The notes: generated by a model from the sequence alone, not told the origin. 64,000 nucleotides of DNA from Magnolia sinica (GCF_029962835.1 NC_080588.1:61032001-61096000); one strand, 5' to 3'. Numbered from the stretch's first letter, positions 12,290 through 23,830 are shown. Numbers and translations: made by a program.

Positions 12290-13340
12290 ATCCAACTGTC
12301 CCATGAAATATCAAGAGGTATTGGATGTACTCCAAAAGTTTACTGTCAATATTCCTCTACTTGATGCCATTAGACAAATTCTATCATATGCTAAATATCT
12401 CAAGGACTTGTGCACTGTAAAGAGGAAATTAAATGTGCACAAAAAGGCCTTCCTTCCTAAGAAAGTGAGTGCTATCATTCAACAAAGGGTTGTACCCAAA
12501 TACAAAGACCCGGGAAGTCCCACTATTCCTTGTATTATTAGAAATTTTCAAATTGAGCATGCTTTGCTAGATTTGGGTGTAACTGTCAACTTAGTACCTT
12601 ATTCGGTTTACAAACAAATGGGGTTAAACGAGCTTAAACCAACCACGATTACACTCCAACTCGCTGACCGCTCTATTAAGGTACCAAGGGGAATTTTAGA
12701 GGACGTGCTAGTCCAAGTGGAGAAATTCTACTTCCCCGTGAATTTTATTGTACTAGACATTGAACCATGTATAAATGCTAGCGCTCAAGTTCCCATCATT
12801 TTAGGCCGCCCATTCCTAGCAACTTTAAATGCAATCATAAATTGCAGGAATGGAATGATGAACTTGTCTTTTGGTAACATGACTCTAGAGCTAAATATTT
12901 TCAATCTATGTATGTAGCCCATTAATAATAATGAGATCCATGAGTTGAATTTCATGGACTGCTTGATAGAAGAAGAGGAATTAGAACCTAGTCTGACTGA
13001 TGAATTGATTCAAGTCATTGGAGACTTGAAAAATTCTGATTTAGAAAAAGTGCTTGCTGAAATTTCTGATGATAATGAGAGCACTACCCCCCAGGACATT
13101 GGTATGTACCAATGGAGACCGCGCACTCAAATTCTATCTATCGAGGACTTGCGACCTCTGCCATCACCAACCAATGATCCGATACTTGATTTAAAACCAC
13201 TACTAAATGAGCTTAAGTATGTATACTTAGGTGAAAATAATACTTATCCTATGGTGATCTCTTCATTTTTAGAGAAGGATCAAGAGATTAAATTGTTGAA
13301 AGTTCTAAGGGACCACAAAGGAGCCTTGGGCTAGACCATT
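12290..13340 (+). pseudogene. Athila protease region (fossil)
   Basis: The block QRVVPKYKDPGSPTIPC leads to HALLDLGVTVNLVPYSVYKQ, the position of the aspartic protease, and ends with VPIILGRPFLATLNAIINCR. This is the Gypsy protease context. The region is broken. Confidence 0.85.
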
Positions 13341-13359
13341 TCTGACATCAAAGGTATAA

Positions 13360-14740
13360 GCCCTTCCATATGCACCCATCGGATCCACCTCGATGATGAC
13401 GCCAAGCCAATTAGACAACCTCAAAGGCGTCTCAATCCAAACATGATGGAAGTTGTAAAAAATGAGGTGATCAAATTATTAGATGTGGGAATCATCTACC
13501 CAATATCCGATAGTGTTTGGGTGAGTCCAACTCAAATAGTCTCAAAGAAATCTGGAATAACTATTGTGCAAAATTCTAATAATGAACTCATACCAACACG
13601 TGTCACCACTGGTTGGCATGTTTGCATTGACTATAGAAAATTGAACCAAGTCACAAAGAAGGACCATTTCCCTCTACCATTCATTGATCAAGTTTTAGAG
13701 AGGGTAGCAGGTCACTCATTTTATAGTTTTCTTGATGGATATTCTGGATATAACCAAATAGAGATAGCTCTTGAAGACCAAGAGAAAACCACGTTCACTT
13801 ATCCATTTGGCACGTTTGCTTTCAAACGGATGCCATTTGCATTGTGTAACGCCCCAGCAACTTTCCAACGGTATATGTTAAGTATTTTTTCAAATATGGT
13901 TGGGAAGTTTCTTGAGGTTTTCATGGACGACTTCTCTATATTTGAGAATAGTTTTGAGGAATGCCTCAACAATTTATCTCTTGTCTTGTTTAGGTGTGAA
14001 GAGAAACACCTTGTCTTAAATTGGGAGAAATGTCATTTTATGGTTTAAAAGGGAATTGTTTTGGGCCATGTTATATCCAAAAATAGAATCGAGGTAGATC
14101 GCTCAAAACTTGACATTATAGCTAATCTACCTATCCCCCGAACTGTTAGAAATATTAGATCACTTATAGGGCATGCTGGTTTTTATAAAAGATTCATCAA
14201 GGACTTTAGTGCCATTACTAGACCCTTGACTAATCTTCTTCAAAAGGAAGTTCCATTTAAGTGGACGGATGAGTGTGCAAGTGCCTTTAATAAAATTAAA
14301 TCATCCCTTACCACTGCACCTATCATGCGTCCACCAGATTCGATACTTCCTTTTGAACTAATGTGCGATGCAAGTGATTATGCCATAGGGGCTGTTTTGG
14401 GCCAAAGGAAAGATAAACGGCCCTAAGTTATTTACTATGCGAGTAAAACTCTAAACTCGGCCCAAGTGAACTACTCAACAACTGAAAAAGAGTTACTTGC
14501 AGTAGTTTTTGCTTTGAATAAGTTTAGGTCCTACTTACTGGGATCCAAAGTGGTCATTTTCACGGACCACTCGGCTTTGAAATATTTGTTATCTAAGAAG
14601 GATGCAAAGCTGAGACTTTTGAGATGGATCCTCCTACTCCAAGAATTTGACTTAGAGATAAAAGATAAGAAAGGAGTAGAAAACGTAGTGGCCGATCACA
14701 TTTCTAGATTGATGTTAGATAATTTCACTGAGGAGATACA
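13360..14740 (+). pseudogene. Athila reverse transcriptase and RNase H region (fossil)
   Basis: Reverse transcriptase signatures include WHVCIDYRKLNQVTKKDHFP, LDGYSGYNQIEIA, YPFGTFAFKRMPFALCNAPA and the active-site segment VFMDDFSIF. RNase H follows with LMCDASDYAIGAVLGQR and [17 protein letters not shown]. The region is broken. Confidence 0.92.
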
Positions 14741-16085
14741 TATCCAGGACACTTTTCCTGATGAACAATTATTTGAGATCTCTAAATTGCCTTGGTATGC
14801 GGATATAGTGAACTATCTTGTAACACGAAAAATGCCATATCATTGGAAGTCACAAGATAGGAAGCGTTTTGAAATCGAGGTTAGGAACTTCTTCTGGGAT
14901 GACTCGTATTTATATAAATATGGGACTGATCAAATTTTTAGACGTTGTGTCCCAGAGGATGAAGTTCGAAGTGTTATTTCTTTTTGTCACATGGAAGCAT
15001 GTGGTGGCTACTTTTCTGCTAAGAAAACCACTGCAAAAATCCTGCAAAGTGATTTTTACTGGCCCACCATGTTTAAAGACACCCATGTTTTGTGTGTTGC
15101 TTGTGATAAATGTCAAAGGTTGGGAAGAGTGTGCCGGCGTAACATGATGCCTTTATCCCCAATTTTACCATTGGAGATTTTTTATTGTTGGGGTATTGAT
15201 TTTATGGGTCCATTTCCATCTTCTTTTGGATTTCTTTATATATTGGTTGGTGTGGACTATGTTTCAAAGTGGATTGAGGCAGTTCCAAGTAGGACCAATG
15301 ACAACAAAGTGGTCATACGATTCCTCAAGGAAAATATTTTTGCTAGATTTGGAACTCCAAAGGCCATCATTAGTGATGGCAGGTCTCACTTTTGCAATAG
15401 AACATTTGAGGCTTTGATGAAGAAATATGACATCAAGCATAAAGTGAGCACCCCATACCACCCACAAACGAGTGGGCAAGCTGAGATTTCTAATCGGAAA
15501 ATCAAACACATTTTAGAGAAAACTATAAGGCCAGATAAGAAGGATTGGTCCCTTAGACTATCCGACGCTTTATGGGCTTATAGGACTGCTTATAAGACTC
15601 CAATTGGAATGTCTCCATACTGATTGGTGTATGGGAAGGCTTGCCACTTGCCCATGGAATTGAAAAATAGAGCCTACTGGGCAATAAAGAAATTAAACTT
15701 TGATATGGATCAAGTAAATGGACAAATGAAATTAGAGTTAAATGAATTAGAGGAGTTGAGGAGAGACTCCTATGAAAATTCTAAAATCTACAAAGAGAGG
15801 ACCAAAGCTTTTCATGACAAAAATATCCTGAGGAAGAATTTTGAACCTCAGCAAAAGGTCCTATTGTACAATTCCCGTCTCTAGTTCTTTCCGGGAAAGT
15901 TAAGATCAAGATGGATAGGCCCCTTCATTGTGAAGAATGTTTATACTCATGGGGCGGTTGAAATTGAGAATTCACCTAATGGCAATGTGTATAAGGTTAA
16001 TGGTCAGAGATTGAAGCCTTATGTGGAAAACTTTCATTTGGGAGAGGAGTCTGTCCCTCTTCATGAGCCAGAATATTCAGAATGA
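14740..16085 (+). pseudogene. Athila integrase region (fossil)
   Basis: A zinc-binding [20 protein letters not shown] stretch precedes CDKCQRLG. The core has [34 protein letters not shown] and [21 protein letters not shown]-terminal part with [13 protein letters not shown]-like residues ends near 16085. The region is broken. Confidence 0.9.
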
Positions 16086-17472
16086 TGCTCCTGGTCTGAC
16101 GGAGCATTTGTGTAGGATTTGTATCATATTCAATTTTTTTAGTGTCACAAAGCAGGTGAGTTTTTCATGGAGGTACTATCCACCCTTTCTTTTATTTTTA
16201 TTGTTCTCTGCATTACATTATCATTACATTGGGGATAATGTAGATTTCAGGTTGGGGGGTGTGGATAGTCATCCATGTGAAAGGTCATCCATGTGAAAGT
16301 TTTTTCTTTTTTTGGAGGGATTTCAGTTTATTTTATTATTATTATTATTATTTTTAGGTTTCAGTTAGGTTTAAGTTTTTTTTTTTTTAGGTTTATGAAA
16401 AAAAAAATTCAACATTTTGAAAATAATATTTTTTTTATACAAGAATGTGAACATGATATTTTGCGAATTCCAAAGGCAAATTTAATACTTAGTCTAGGTT
16501 GATAGTAGTCAGAAATCTGACAACTAAAAATTATAAACTTGAGTTCAATTATCTAATTACTAGTTTAAAGTGAGTTGTAATTTGATGTGTTGAATTCACA
16601 ATGCACCTTATCTAACTAAGTGAGGAATATGATATGTGAACTAGAATAACAACTTTTGATTCAAACAAGGTTGAATGAACTAGTACCATTGATATATGTT
16701 TAAAAGAAAGAATATTGAAGGAAAAAAAAAGAGTGATGGAAAAAAGAAATTTTTATTATAAAGCATGAATGCAATGACCATAACAATCGTGTCAGTAATC
16801 CGGAGTAAGGATACCTAAGTATCCATTACTTTTACCATTACAAGTACGATACCTTAGGTTATGAAGCAAATCCGATGGGAATCTTCATCTAAGGGTGGTC
16901 TATAATAATGAGGATATAATGATAAAAGAAGAAATATCATGAAAAAAAATGAGATAACTAGAGATTTCATATTCTTGGGATGATTGAAAGGAGTTAGAGC
17001 AGGGAACATGCATATTTTTCAAAGTTAGACTAGTGTCACGGAGCACTTAAGTATATTGGATCATAACTATTCTAAATTTTGATTAGGTTTTTGAACTTAA
17101 GGATGTAATGGATTAAAAAATTAAGATTCTAGCTAACTTCATACTTAGAGTAAGTATTGTTTTGTTTTGGAATTCATATGATGAATGGAGGCATAATTAT
17201 ATAAATTTCTGAGTGTTGAACTGTTTTTCATGTTTTCAATGTTTGTGGGTAACATTTCTGGAAACCCTCACGAGACTATAACTCGTCCACTAGGGGAAAC
17301 CTAGGGGTTTAAAGGCTTGTTGCATATGCTAAATGCAATCGAGATTACTTGCGAAAGTGTAGTTAGAATTTTATTTTCATTTTAATTTTGTTTCTAGAAT
17401 TATTTTTTATTCTTATTTTTATTTTTCTTCACTTATTTTGCTCGGGACTAGCAAAATGCTGGTTGGGGGGTG
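16086..17472 (+). other. Athila 3' untranslated region with purine tract
   Basis: About 1.4 kb with T-rich stretches and no long frame. Athila elements often carry an envelope-like frame here, but none is seen. GCTGGTTGGGGGGTG near 17458-17472 is the purine tract for plus-strand priming. Confidence 0.7.
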
Positions 17473-18776
17473 TGTTGAGACTCAAATATTGCATAATTTT
17501 TCCTATTTATATCTTGGTTTTATGAACATAAATTATCTTAATATTCTATTTTACTCATGTATGTGTTGCAAGGTAAATTTAAGAGCTTGGATTGAAAAAG
17601 GGTGTTAAAAAGTAAGAATTCGATGCTCAAAAATCACCAAGGCAAGGGATGGATCTTATAAGATTAAGATTGAAGAATTCACATGCCAAAGATCCAAGAA
17701 AACCAAGCGAGGAATGAAGAGAATCGAAGATTTGAAGTGAAGAATCCTGAAATCGTCCTGAAAAAGTGTATTATAAAGCTGTTAAGTTTATTTTGGAAAA
17801 CTGCACAGCAGGAAGTCTGTTTTAAACGAACTATGCAGCGAGAAGTCTATTTTGGAAAAATACATATATTTGAGGCGTTTTCTAGGGTTTTCAACTTTAT
17901 ACGAAAATTGGAGTTCCCTACTTATAAATAGGGTGTCCTAGGGCATTCTAAAAGATCATTAGAAGCATTCAAGAGCAATATTTAGAGTTTTTTTTTATAG
18001 AGTTTTTAGTTTTATTAAAGCTTTATAAGTTGTTTTTTTCATTTTAGATCTTTTCTATTTGCAATTTTTCTTCTTTCTTTCTTGTTGCTTTTTATTTCTG
18101 CAATTTAATTATGTTTTTCTAAGTTCCCTCTAGCCCAAGCTAGAAGGAAAGCACATGGGTTTAATATTTCTTTAAGTTATGATGATTGATTGTTTTAATG
18201 ATGAGAAGAATGGTGTATGCATGTTATCTATTATTTAGGTTTTATTTTTTATCCTTTTGTAAGATTCATATGTTTTCATCATATGAGATCCACATTGATA
18301 GATAGACTTACCCTAGATTAATCAGATTTCCTAGATAGGAGATGTTCTCAACCTGTTATATTTCTTTGATATTCATTATCCTATAGATATTGAATAATTA
18401 AAATCACTGGCGCTTGAGAATATATGTCAATGGTGCAAATCCATTATTTTCTAATCTTTATATCATTTATTAAAATATTTAAAATGTTTTATTTTCCGAT
18501 TAGGCTGACCATAGTGCTCAAATCCTAGTTGTGTTATCCAAGTCATCATGATTTTGGAACATTAACCTATGTGTGGAACTTTGAAGCTTGGGTGTTTTTT
18601 ATTCAGTTGAATTACATCCATTCAAAAATTTCAAAATCAAATCATCAGTTTAGTTTTTATTACTTAGTTTATTTTGCATTTGATTTTTTCCTTCTCGCAA
18701 TTCATCTCCCTGTGGGATCGACCCTGTATTCACAGGATATTACTTATGAACCTCTGAACTTGGAGGCAAGCAATCA
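17473..18776 (+). repeat. Athila 3' LTR
   Basis: Starts TGTTGAGACTC and ends GGCAAGCAATCA. Nearly co-linear with the 5' LTR. Confidence 0.9.
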
Positions 18777-18806
18777 ACCGCCATCTTTAAACTTGAGATT
18801 CACAAG

Positions 18807-19121
18807 TCATCTTATCAGGAAAATTTTATTACCGGCTGTCTTCCTCTCATATAGCCCTTCCAATTTCAGCCATAGGCTAGTGGCTGAGGTCTCCATAAAC
18901 ACATAGTGGAACACAGAATCATACAACCATTGTCTAATAAACCTCACCGCCTTCCAGTCCATCTTCTTCCAATCATCATCAGACATATTCTTGAATTTTG
19001 CTGATATGCCTAAAATTGGAGAATATAAGTCCTTGCAATAAAGTAAGTCCTCCATCTTAGCCTTCCATATGGTCCAGTTAGAATCATTGAGGCTGATCAT
19101 CCTTGATGAGCCACCTTCCAT
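18807..19121 (-). pseudogene. Copia gag N-terminus (fossil)
   Basis: Starts MEGGSSRMISLNDSNWTIWK, the standard N-terminus of Tork/Tnt1-type Copia gag, and continues with SATSLWLKLEGLYERKTAGN. It lies just inside the 5' LTR. The Athila insertion cuts gag downstream of it. Confidence 0.88.
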
Positions 19122-19156
19122 AATTCTAAACCGATCCTACCCGTTCAATGAACTTA

Positions 19157-19168
19157 GCTCTGATACCA
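19157..19168 (-). other. Copia primer-binding site (initiator Met tRNA)
   Basis: Minus-strand TGGTATCAGAGC, three bases inside the LTR edge at 19172. It fixes the element's orientation. Confidence 0.9.
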
Positions 19169-19171
19169 ATT

Positions 19172-20026
19172 TGTTGGGGGCCTTGTACAAAACCTTAGGA
19201 TCTAGCCCCCCAAAATAAACTAGAATTATGGGATAATAAAGCAATAAAATAAATCAAAGCATAAACTACACGACACCGGGAAATTTTACGTGGAAAACCC
19301 TTAAAGAGGTAAAAACCACGGGACCTCATCTAGATCAACAATCCACTATAAAGAAGAACATTACAACTGATCACAAGCACACACCGCTTGGATCAAACCT
19401 TTTTCACTCATGCAGCAGTGGATGAACAATAAGAGAATAATGAAAATAGAGAGATCTCACCGATCACGAGGACGTAGAAGCGCTGAGACGTGGACTGCGA
19501 AGTAGATCACCTCTACGAGTAGAATCTCCCTTCCACAAGCTTCCTCTCTCTCTTTTTCTTTCACTCTCTCACCTTTGATAGTCCTAAGCCCTCCTAGAAA
19601 ACCTTTAGAAAACCTTAAAATACCCTAGAATACACCTCAATCCTGCATACACCCTTTTATATAAGAATAAAAAGAGATAAAATCAAAATAGGAAACAATT
19701 TCTGCATTTCCGCAATCGCATCCGCGTAACTTTTCGATGATATCAAAGGTCTCTAGATGACAGCCGTCGATATCATCTAAGGTCCTTCGATGATATCAAA
19801 ATAGGACCAAAACTGTCCAGCAACCAGGGGTAAAAAATTCTGACAATTATCGATGTCATCGAAGGTCTCTCGATGATAGCCTTCGATATCATCTAAGGTC
19901 CTTCAATGATATGGATATAGGAACAAACTGTCCAGCGACCAGGGATGAAAAATCCCGACAATTATCGATGATATCGAAACTGGTTCAATTTCATCGAATC
20001 GAGCAATGAGGAGAAAATCCCCATCA
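19172..20026 (-). repeat. Copia 5' LTR
   Basis: Starts TGTTGGGGGCC and ends CCCCATCA on the plus strand, followed by the AGTAT target duplication. Confidence 0.9.
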
Positions 20027-20119
20027 AGTATTACTTCTTATATTAATGAGGTTGTTTTCAATCAATTTTTTTTATTTTATTTTGCATGTCTTTCTCATCA
20101 ATGATATTGTTTTCAACAG

Positions 20120-20405
20120 CCATGGTTACACGAGCATATTATTCTTCCATCATGGTTATCAACGAAGATGGTGTATCCACGTATTTTGAAATGGGTCGAT
20201 AACAGTTATCGACAGACGGGCACAAATAAAAAATTCTTAGACACTCTTATTTGCACACAGGTATATACATTTGTTAAAGAATTATTTGTTTAAACAAGCA
20301 TTACTATTGTGTGTAAGTGTACATTTATATTGATATATTTATCTCCATCAGATTATTGAAGATATAACCTTTACAAATAAGGGGAGTCACGTTTTACCTT
20401 TTACT
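20120..20405 (+). pseudogene. Mobile-domain exons after the Copia insertion
   Basis: Exon 20120-20260 (47 codons, after CAACAG and before GTATAT) reads PWLHEHIILPSWL, MVYPRILKWVD and FLDTLICTQ, fitting the C-terminal part of a plant mobile domain. Exon 20352-20405 (18 codons, ending before GTAAGC) reads IIEDITFTNKGSHVLPFT. Both are in phase 0. They continue the reading that stops at the donor before the Copia. Confidence 0.6.
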
Positions 20406-20499
20406 GTAAGCGCTTTATATTTATGTTTTTGCCCATTATGTAATTACCCCATAGTTGCACACTTAAGATATATAAATCTTTGTTGTGATTGACATACAG

Positions 20500-20894
20500 G
20501 AGACATCAAATTCAATCAAAGAGATATGTCAGTGGTTAGAACCATGTCTCATGAAGATTGAAGAGAAAATAATAAATATTCCTCATATACTGATTATTTT
20601 GTTTATATCATAAATTCTTGATAATATAAATGATCTCACACTTTATCATATAAGTAATGGTTGTGATATTCATGCAGGACGCTTCAAGCTCAAATAGAGA
20701 AATACGTCAGTGGTTGGAACCCACACTTTTGAAGATTGATGAGAAAATTGTAAGTAAAATTTTATATATTTTCTATACATATTTTTAGATTATATAACTA
20801 ATTTTACATTGCTTTATATAAGGTGACCTCAAATACGAACAAAGAAATTCATTAGTGGTTGGAACCTATACTTGTGAGGATCGAAGAGAAAATC
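20500..20894 (+). repeat. Three tandem copies of a 24-codon exon in the ULP1 gene
   Basis: Exons at 20500-20571, 20678-20749 and 20823-20894 are each 72 nt and phase 0. They encode variants of one peptide: TSNSIKEICQWLEP, ASSSNREIRQWLEP and TSNTNKEIH-stop-WLEP, each ending in I-E/D-EKI. All three have AG acceptors. The second and third have GTAAGT donors, and in the first the donor is changed to ATAAAT. The third has an in-frame TAG. Being symmetric, such exons could be added or skipped without shifting frame. Confidence 0.75.
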
Positions 20895-21026
20895 GTAAGT
20901 ATTTTTCACATAATGGTTAATTCATTTATATGCATGCACATATTTCTAATTAGAAATTTATTTTGAAATACTTTCTTTTTAATTGCCATTTATTTTAACT
21001 TGTATTGGATTTTTTGTTATTGAAAT

Positions 21027-21490
21027 AGGATCAGTCTATGACTCAAAATAGGAATCACAAAGAGAGCTTAAATTACAAAGAAATGTTGAAGGAGCGTAAA
21101 TAATTATTAGATGTGTTAAAAGGAATGCAAGATAAGCTAGATGCGTAGGCAACACTCATCACATAGATATTTGATAAATTGACAAAGTCAAAGAAAAAAT
21201 GCAATTATGTCAATCCAATGCGTGAGACAATGGAAGATAATTAGATGGCAGCATGTATTTCACAACTTTCCCCATCTATAAATGTAATATCGGATACACC
21301 ATTAGCTGCAAATAATCCACATATTTTTCCTCCTATGAATGCGATGACCACCAAACATGATTTTGTACTTGTAAGTCCGAGTTCCTTGGTGAGGTATGTG
21401 AAAGAAGGTAGTAAGATTAGAAATGCTTTAAAGGTCTTACGATCACCGTACATGATAATATATCATAAACGTAATACTAAAATCACCTAA
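21027..21490 (+). pseudogene. Charged linker region of the ULP1 gene
   Basis: After an AATAG acceptor the frame reads DQSMTQNRNHKESLNYKEML and further lysine- and glutamate-rich, coiled-coil-like sequence, then SSLVRYVKEGSKIRNALKVL and ends near 21490. Several in-frame stops lie in 21100-21245. No domain is recognised. Confidence 0.4.
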
Positions 21491-21674
21491 TAATGATTCA
21501 ACAATGGAAGAGAGGGCGGCTGAGCTTATGTTGTCTCAAGAAGAGAATGTTGCAATTAAAAGTTTCGTTGACATGACTGATTACAAGTATGACACATAAA
21601 TTAATTAGTTTGTCATTATTCACTTACTTTCATTGTGGTTGTTCCTCACACTAATACCCTATACATGTCTTTAG

Positions 21675-22317
21675 GGAGGATTCTTGTGGACCATTTTATG
21701 TCTTTCGAAGTTCATTAAACTTATTGATTGATCCTAGAAGATGGCTTAATGATGAGGTATATCTACATATACTGTTTTCATTCTCTTACTACCTCATGTA
21801 ACAACATATATTAATCTACTATTAATGGATACAAAAAGTATAATCATTTGACATATTATATATTTTTTTAAAAATTGTGTTTTAAGTTACGGACAACTAT
21901 AGTGAATTGCTAAAGAGTCAAGCAAATAGAGACAAACAGGATTTATTAAAATGTCATTTCTTTAATACCTGGTTTCATGTAAGTTTTTCATATAAGTGCA
22001 CAATGTTCATACAAAGATTAATGTGTTTAACAAACATTTTAATTTGTTCGTGATTGAACTATTTTAGCAATTGATATGTTCAAGGAGAAATAATAAGGTA
22101 AAAAAAAAAAAGTGAAGACACATATAATAGTTTTAATTGTCAAATTTAACGTGTCTTTGAGACGATACCTTATGATTTGGAGAGTAAAGATAAAATTTTT
22201 ATTCCTATGAATGAAGTGTCACACTAGTACTTGCTCACTATTAACTTGAAGAAAAAAATATTTTTAGTTTACAACTTTATCAAAGGTCATCATACGTCTA
22301 GCTATATCAACACAATG
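21675..22317 (+). pseudogene. ULP1-like (C48) protease domain exons, decayed
   Basis: Three exon-like blocks. 21675-21756 reads EDSCGPFYVF and LIDPRRWLNDE, the entry motif of ULP1 proteases. About 21888-21978 reads SELLKSQANRDKQDLLKCHF, then FNTWFH before GTAAGT. About 22156-22317 reads KIFIPMNEVSH-stop-YLL and INLKKKIFLVYNFIKG before GTATGT. The His of the H-D-C triad is present, but the next codon is TAG where Trp is usual. The Asp position reads Asn (YNF for YDS), and no Gln or Cys block is found downstream. Catalytically dead. Confidence 0.65.
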
Positions 22318-22519
22318 GTATGTAGTTGTTTATATGTTTTGATTTAAATTATTTTTTCGATATAAATTGTTTAAACTCGAATAATATGATTATAAGAATA
22401 TTTACTTTTTTATTATTATTACAGGTTACAAGTGTAAAGAAATATTTTTCAATACATGGTATACCTGATCGGGAGAGCTCTTTTTTGTTGTAGTGTCAAC
22501 ACCTACGCTTGGAGATATG

Positions 22520-22996
22520 ATATTCATTATACAAGTATGTTGTATTTGTAAATCATCAAAAGTAAGCATCGACTCAATTGAAGAGCCTCAAGAGCCTCCA
22601 ACAATATCCAAATTTGTCACTTGCATGACTTCAACTTCCTTCATCGTTATCGCATCTCAAAAGTAAAATTTCAATGTGTAAACGGCATTCCATTACATGT
22701 ATAAGTGAAATTTCAATATGTAATTTCATCATTTTTTAAAATTACTCTACATGAATTTTTGAAGACCCACAAAAAAGAAACATGCCTCACCTATTGTATA
22801 ATGCACTTAAACAACACAAAATGTACATCAATTCAACCGGACCCCATAAAAAAAAAAGAAGAAATGGGGTTCACCTTTCTCGCGTATCATATAATGCACC
22901 TAAAAAATATAAAATTTATATGAACTAGGATAGGCCCCACAAAAAAAGACCCCACCTATCGTATAGGGCACTGATATAATACAAAATGTACATTTA
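22520..22996. repeat. MULE interior with degenerate ~85-bp tandem repeats
   Basis: At about 22750-22995 a unit with ACCTATCGTATA, TGCACTTAAA and AAAATGTACAT recurs three times with variation. The rest is AT-rich and without a coding frame. It separates the two convergent MULE genes. Confidence 0.55.
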
Positions 22997-23263
22997 TTAT
23001 AAACAAAAAATATATTTAGTTATTCTGAGTTCTTCAAACATGCCAAAATCTGAGCATCCTTCGACTTGAACAATGATCATTGGCACAACTGAATTACCCT
23101 CTCGCAGCATATAACGAATGCGTTGTTGTTGCTTGAACTTCTTATCTGCATAAGTCCATCCATAACTGAATTGTCCTCCCATAGCATATAGTTCAAAATG
23201 AAGTTCACCCTTATAAAGATTCCATTCATAACAACACACCATTCCTAATTCAAAGCAATACCT
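22997..23263 (-). pseudogene. Unrecognised coding-like exon in the MULE
   Basis: Minus-strand frame following a T-rich TTTTTTCAG acceptor. It reads YCFELGMVCCYEWNLYKGEL, then FSYGWTYADKKFKQQQRIRY and VPMIIVQVEGCSDFGMFEEL, ending in TAA at 22997. There are no stops over 89 codons and composition is protein-like. I do not recognise a family. It lies between the convergent ULP1 and transposase genes, on the transposase strand, and could be a terminal exon of that gene or a third gene. Confidence 0.45.
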
Positions 23264-23399
23264 GAAAAAAAATAATGAATGAAAGCAACGTATAATTACA
23301 CATTTAATCCACGTTTTGTATATTTGGGTTATACACTTGGATATGGATATATTTACATTGTACGTGAGCATGCGAAGAGGTTTTAAGACAAAGATGATA

Positions 23400-23830
23400 G
23401 GATTTTAATGATAGTATGATTAGGTTACACTTGATCATATGATATGCATTTATATAAATGTGATGCATTTACATTTAGGAGTGTAATGAAAATGAAGGTA
23501 TGTGTGAGTTGGTTACACTTAAGAATGTGATGTGGTTGGAGTATATATCTGAGTTAAAATATGTGATGGGATTACCATTGAGAGTGCGATGTGGTTGATT
23601 GGGAGTATAACTTGGTTCCACTTTAGGATGCGAAGGGATTTTCAGATAGAGTGGTCCCATTATACTTGACAGTAGGTTAAACTTGAGGATGTAATATGAA
23701 TAGTGGAGAGTGTGATTGGCTTACACTAGACGATCTGTTATGCATTATAAAGACGTGTGATGTGATTACACATAAGGGTGTGATGAGGATGGAGTATGTG
23801 ATTATACTTAGGGGCTATGATATTTGAGGA
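23400..23830. repeat. Degenerate short-unit minisatellite
   Basis: Repeated variants of GTGATGTGGTTACACTTAAG and GGGTGTGATG, about 30-60 bp apart. Bases 23545-23665 are an inverted match to 2985-3110 at the other end of the MULE interior. Confidence 0.55.

Larger units (their letters stand above)
8582..18776 (+). mobile_element. Ty3/Gypsy Athila-type LTR retrotransposon fossil, nested in Copia
   Basis: LTRs at 8582-9892 and 17473-18776 are flanked by ACCAC (8577-8581) and ACCGC (18777-18781), a 4/5 match. The tRNA-Asp type primer site TGGCGCCGTTGTCGGGGA is at 9899-9916, and a purine tract at 17459-17472. Gag, protease, reverse transcriptase, RNase H and integrase follow in Gypsy order. The gag block and primer site suggest Athila. 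LTR difference is about 5% over the first 215 bases by eye, so it is younger than the Copia. It is broken in about ten places. No envelope-like frame is visible between integrase and the 3' LTR. Confidence 0.9.
4088..20026 (-). mobile_element. Ty1/Copia LTR retrotransposon fossil (Tork/Tnt1-like), hosting an Athila insertion
   Basis: LTRs at 4088-4952 and 19172-20026 are flanked by the perfect 5-bp target duplication AGTAT (4083-4087 and 20027-20031). Reading is on the minus strand. The primer site TGGTATCAGAGC (initiator Met tRNA) is at 19157-19168, beside the 5' LTR. A purine tract lies at 4953-4968 beside the 3' LTR. Gag, protease, integrase, reverse transcriptase and RNase H parts follow in Copia order. 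LTRs differ by about 8% over the first 180 bases by eye, so it is moderately old. The coding part is broken in roughly half a dozen places, besides the Athila insertion in gag. Confidence 0.9.
3454..22317 (+). pseudogene. Plant mobile domain + ULP1-like protease gene of the MULE, split by Copia
   Basis: A plus-strand split gene. An N-terminal plant-mobile-domain region (3454-4082) has FKPQDIAVILGL and, in a second frame, a segment ending in a GTAAGT donor at the Copia insertion site. Readable exons resume at 20120-20260 (YPRILKWVD), 20352-20405, three related exons at 20500-20894, a charged region 21027-21490, and ULP1-like exons 21675-21756, about 21888-21978 and about 22156-22317. Most donors and acceptors are GT/AG. 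Breaks include a frame change near 3807, several in-frame stops (for example in the exon at 20823 and after the catalytic-type His in the ULP1 part) and a lost donor at 20572. ULP1-like genes in MULEs are known, but their role in the host is unclear. Confidence 0.7.
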
